Positions 38,861 through 38,944 of a stretch of DNA of 38,944 nucleotides are shown here, piece by piece. Source of the DNA: Reticulitermes lucifugus (Eukaryota; Arthropoda; Insecta; Blattodea; Rhinotermitidae); contig JAKCWW010004767.1 of the NCBI GenBank assembly GCA_026260175.1, positions 1 to 38,944 on the forward strand. Direction: 5' to 3'. Position numbers and translations under genes: made by a program. Each line of letters starts with the position of its first letter. The stretch's first letter is position 1. The notes under the pieces are model-generated. The model was not told the origin of the DNA. It did no database searches and was given only the letters and a program-made list of their open reading frames with translations.

Positions 38861-38944
38861 TGATCCTGTGCATCAGCTATTTATAGACTTCAAGAAAGCC
38901 TATGATTCAGTTAGGAGGGAGGTCTTGTATAATATTCTCATTGA
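38861..38944 (+). mobile_element. RTE-like reverse transcriptase, start of a copy cut by the window edge
   Basis: The + strand reads [19 protein letters not shown] and then YNILI, the first catalytic Asp region of non-LTR reverse transcriptases. It is almost the same as the inverted copy at about 33874-33955 and is better preserved (FKKAYDS intact, where the other has a stop). Confidence 0.8.

Overview
The window is animal nuclear DNA, AT-rich and intron-dominated, most likely from an insect. The only host gene visible is Sbf (SET-binding factor, also MTMR5/MTMR13), a DENN/GRAM/pseudo-myotubularin protein, on the + strand. Thirteen internal exons (959..1159 to 38348..38538) join with intact frame and GT-AG splice sites, giving 727 codons. 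They cover the end of the DENN module, the SBF2 domain, the PH-GRAM domain and the start of the basic linker before the phosphatase-like domain. The first exons, the pseudophosphatase and the C-terminal PH domain lie outside the window. Abundant Penelope-like, RTE-like, pogo/Tigger, mariner and tRNA-derived SINE remnants suggest a termite or cockroach. That placement is an inference from repeat style, not a proof.

Layout. 1-958 intron. 959-1840 exons 1-2. 1841-9587 intron with pogo/Tigger MITEs, a 141-bp tandem array split by a mariner-like element (5448-6813), and a Tigger 3' end. 9588-11005 exons 3-4, separated by a giant foldback (9958-10690). 11006-15375 intron with a second foldback and a GC-rich tandem-repeat island (about 12100-13680). 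15376-16654 exons 5-6, with a Tigger deletion derivative between them. 16655-20464 intron with a 31-bp array, a Tc/mariner remnant, a 54-bp array and an LTR-like block. 20465-20576 exon 7. 20577-28157 intron with a 47-bp array, a Penelope-like element carrying a nested Tigger, SINEs and a mariner. 28158-30939 exons 8-12, the densest coding part. 30940-38347 intron with piggyBac, RTE, Gypsy-like and SINE remnants. 38348-38538 exon 13, then the start of another RTE-type reverse transcriptase.

The most unusual observation is a minisatellite of about 49 bp (28428-29635) in front of exon 9. Its repeat unit looks like the 3' splice junction of exon 9 itself: intron end, AG, and the first ~28 exon bases. 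The real exon begins inside the last unit, so the array carries a row of decoy acceptors. No prokaryotic system, CRISPR array or host RNA gene was seen. Every long open frame off the Sbf strand is either a decayed transposon or a chance frame.
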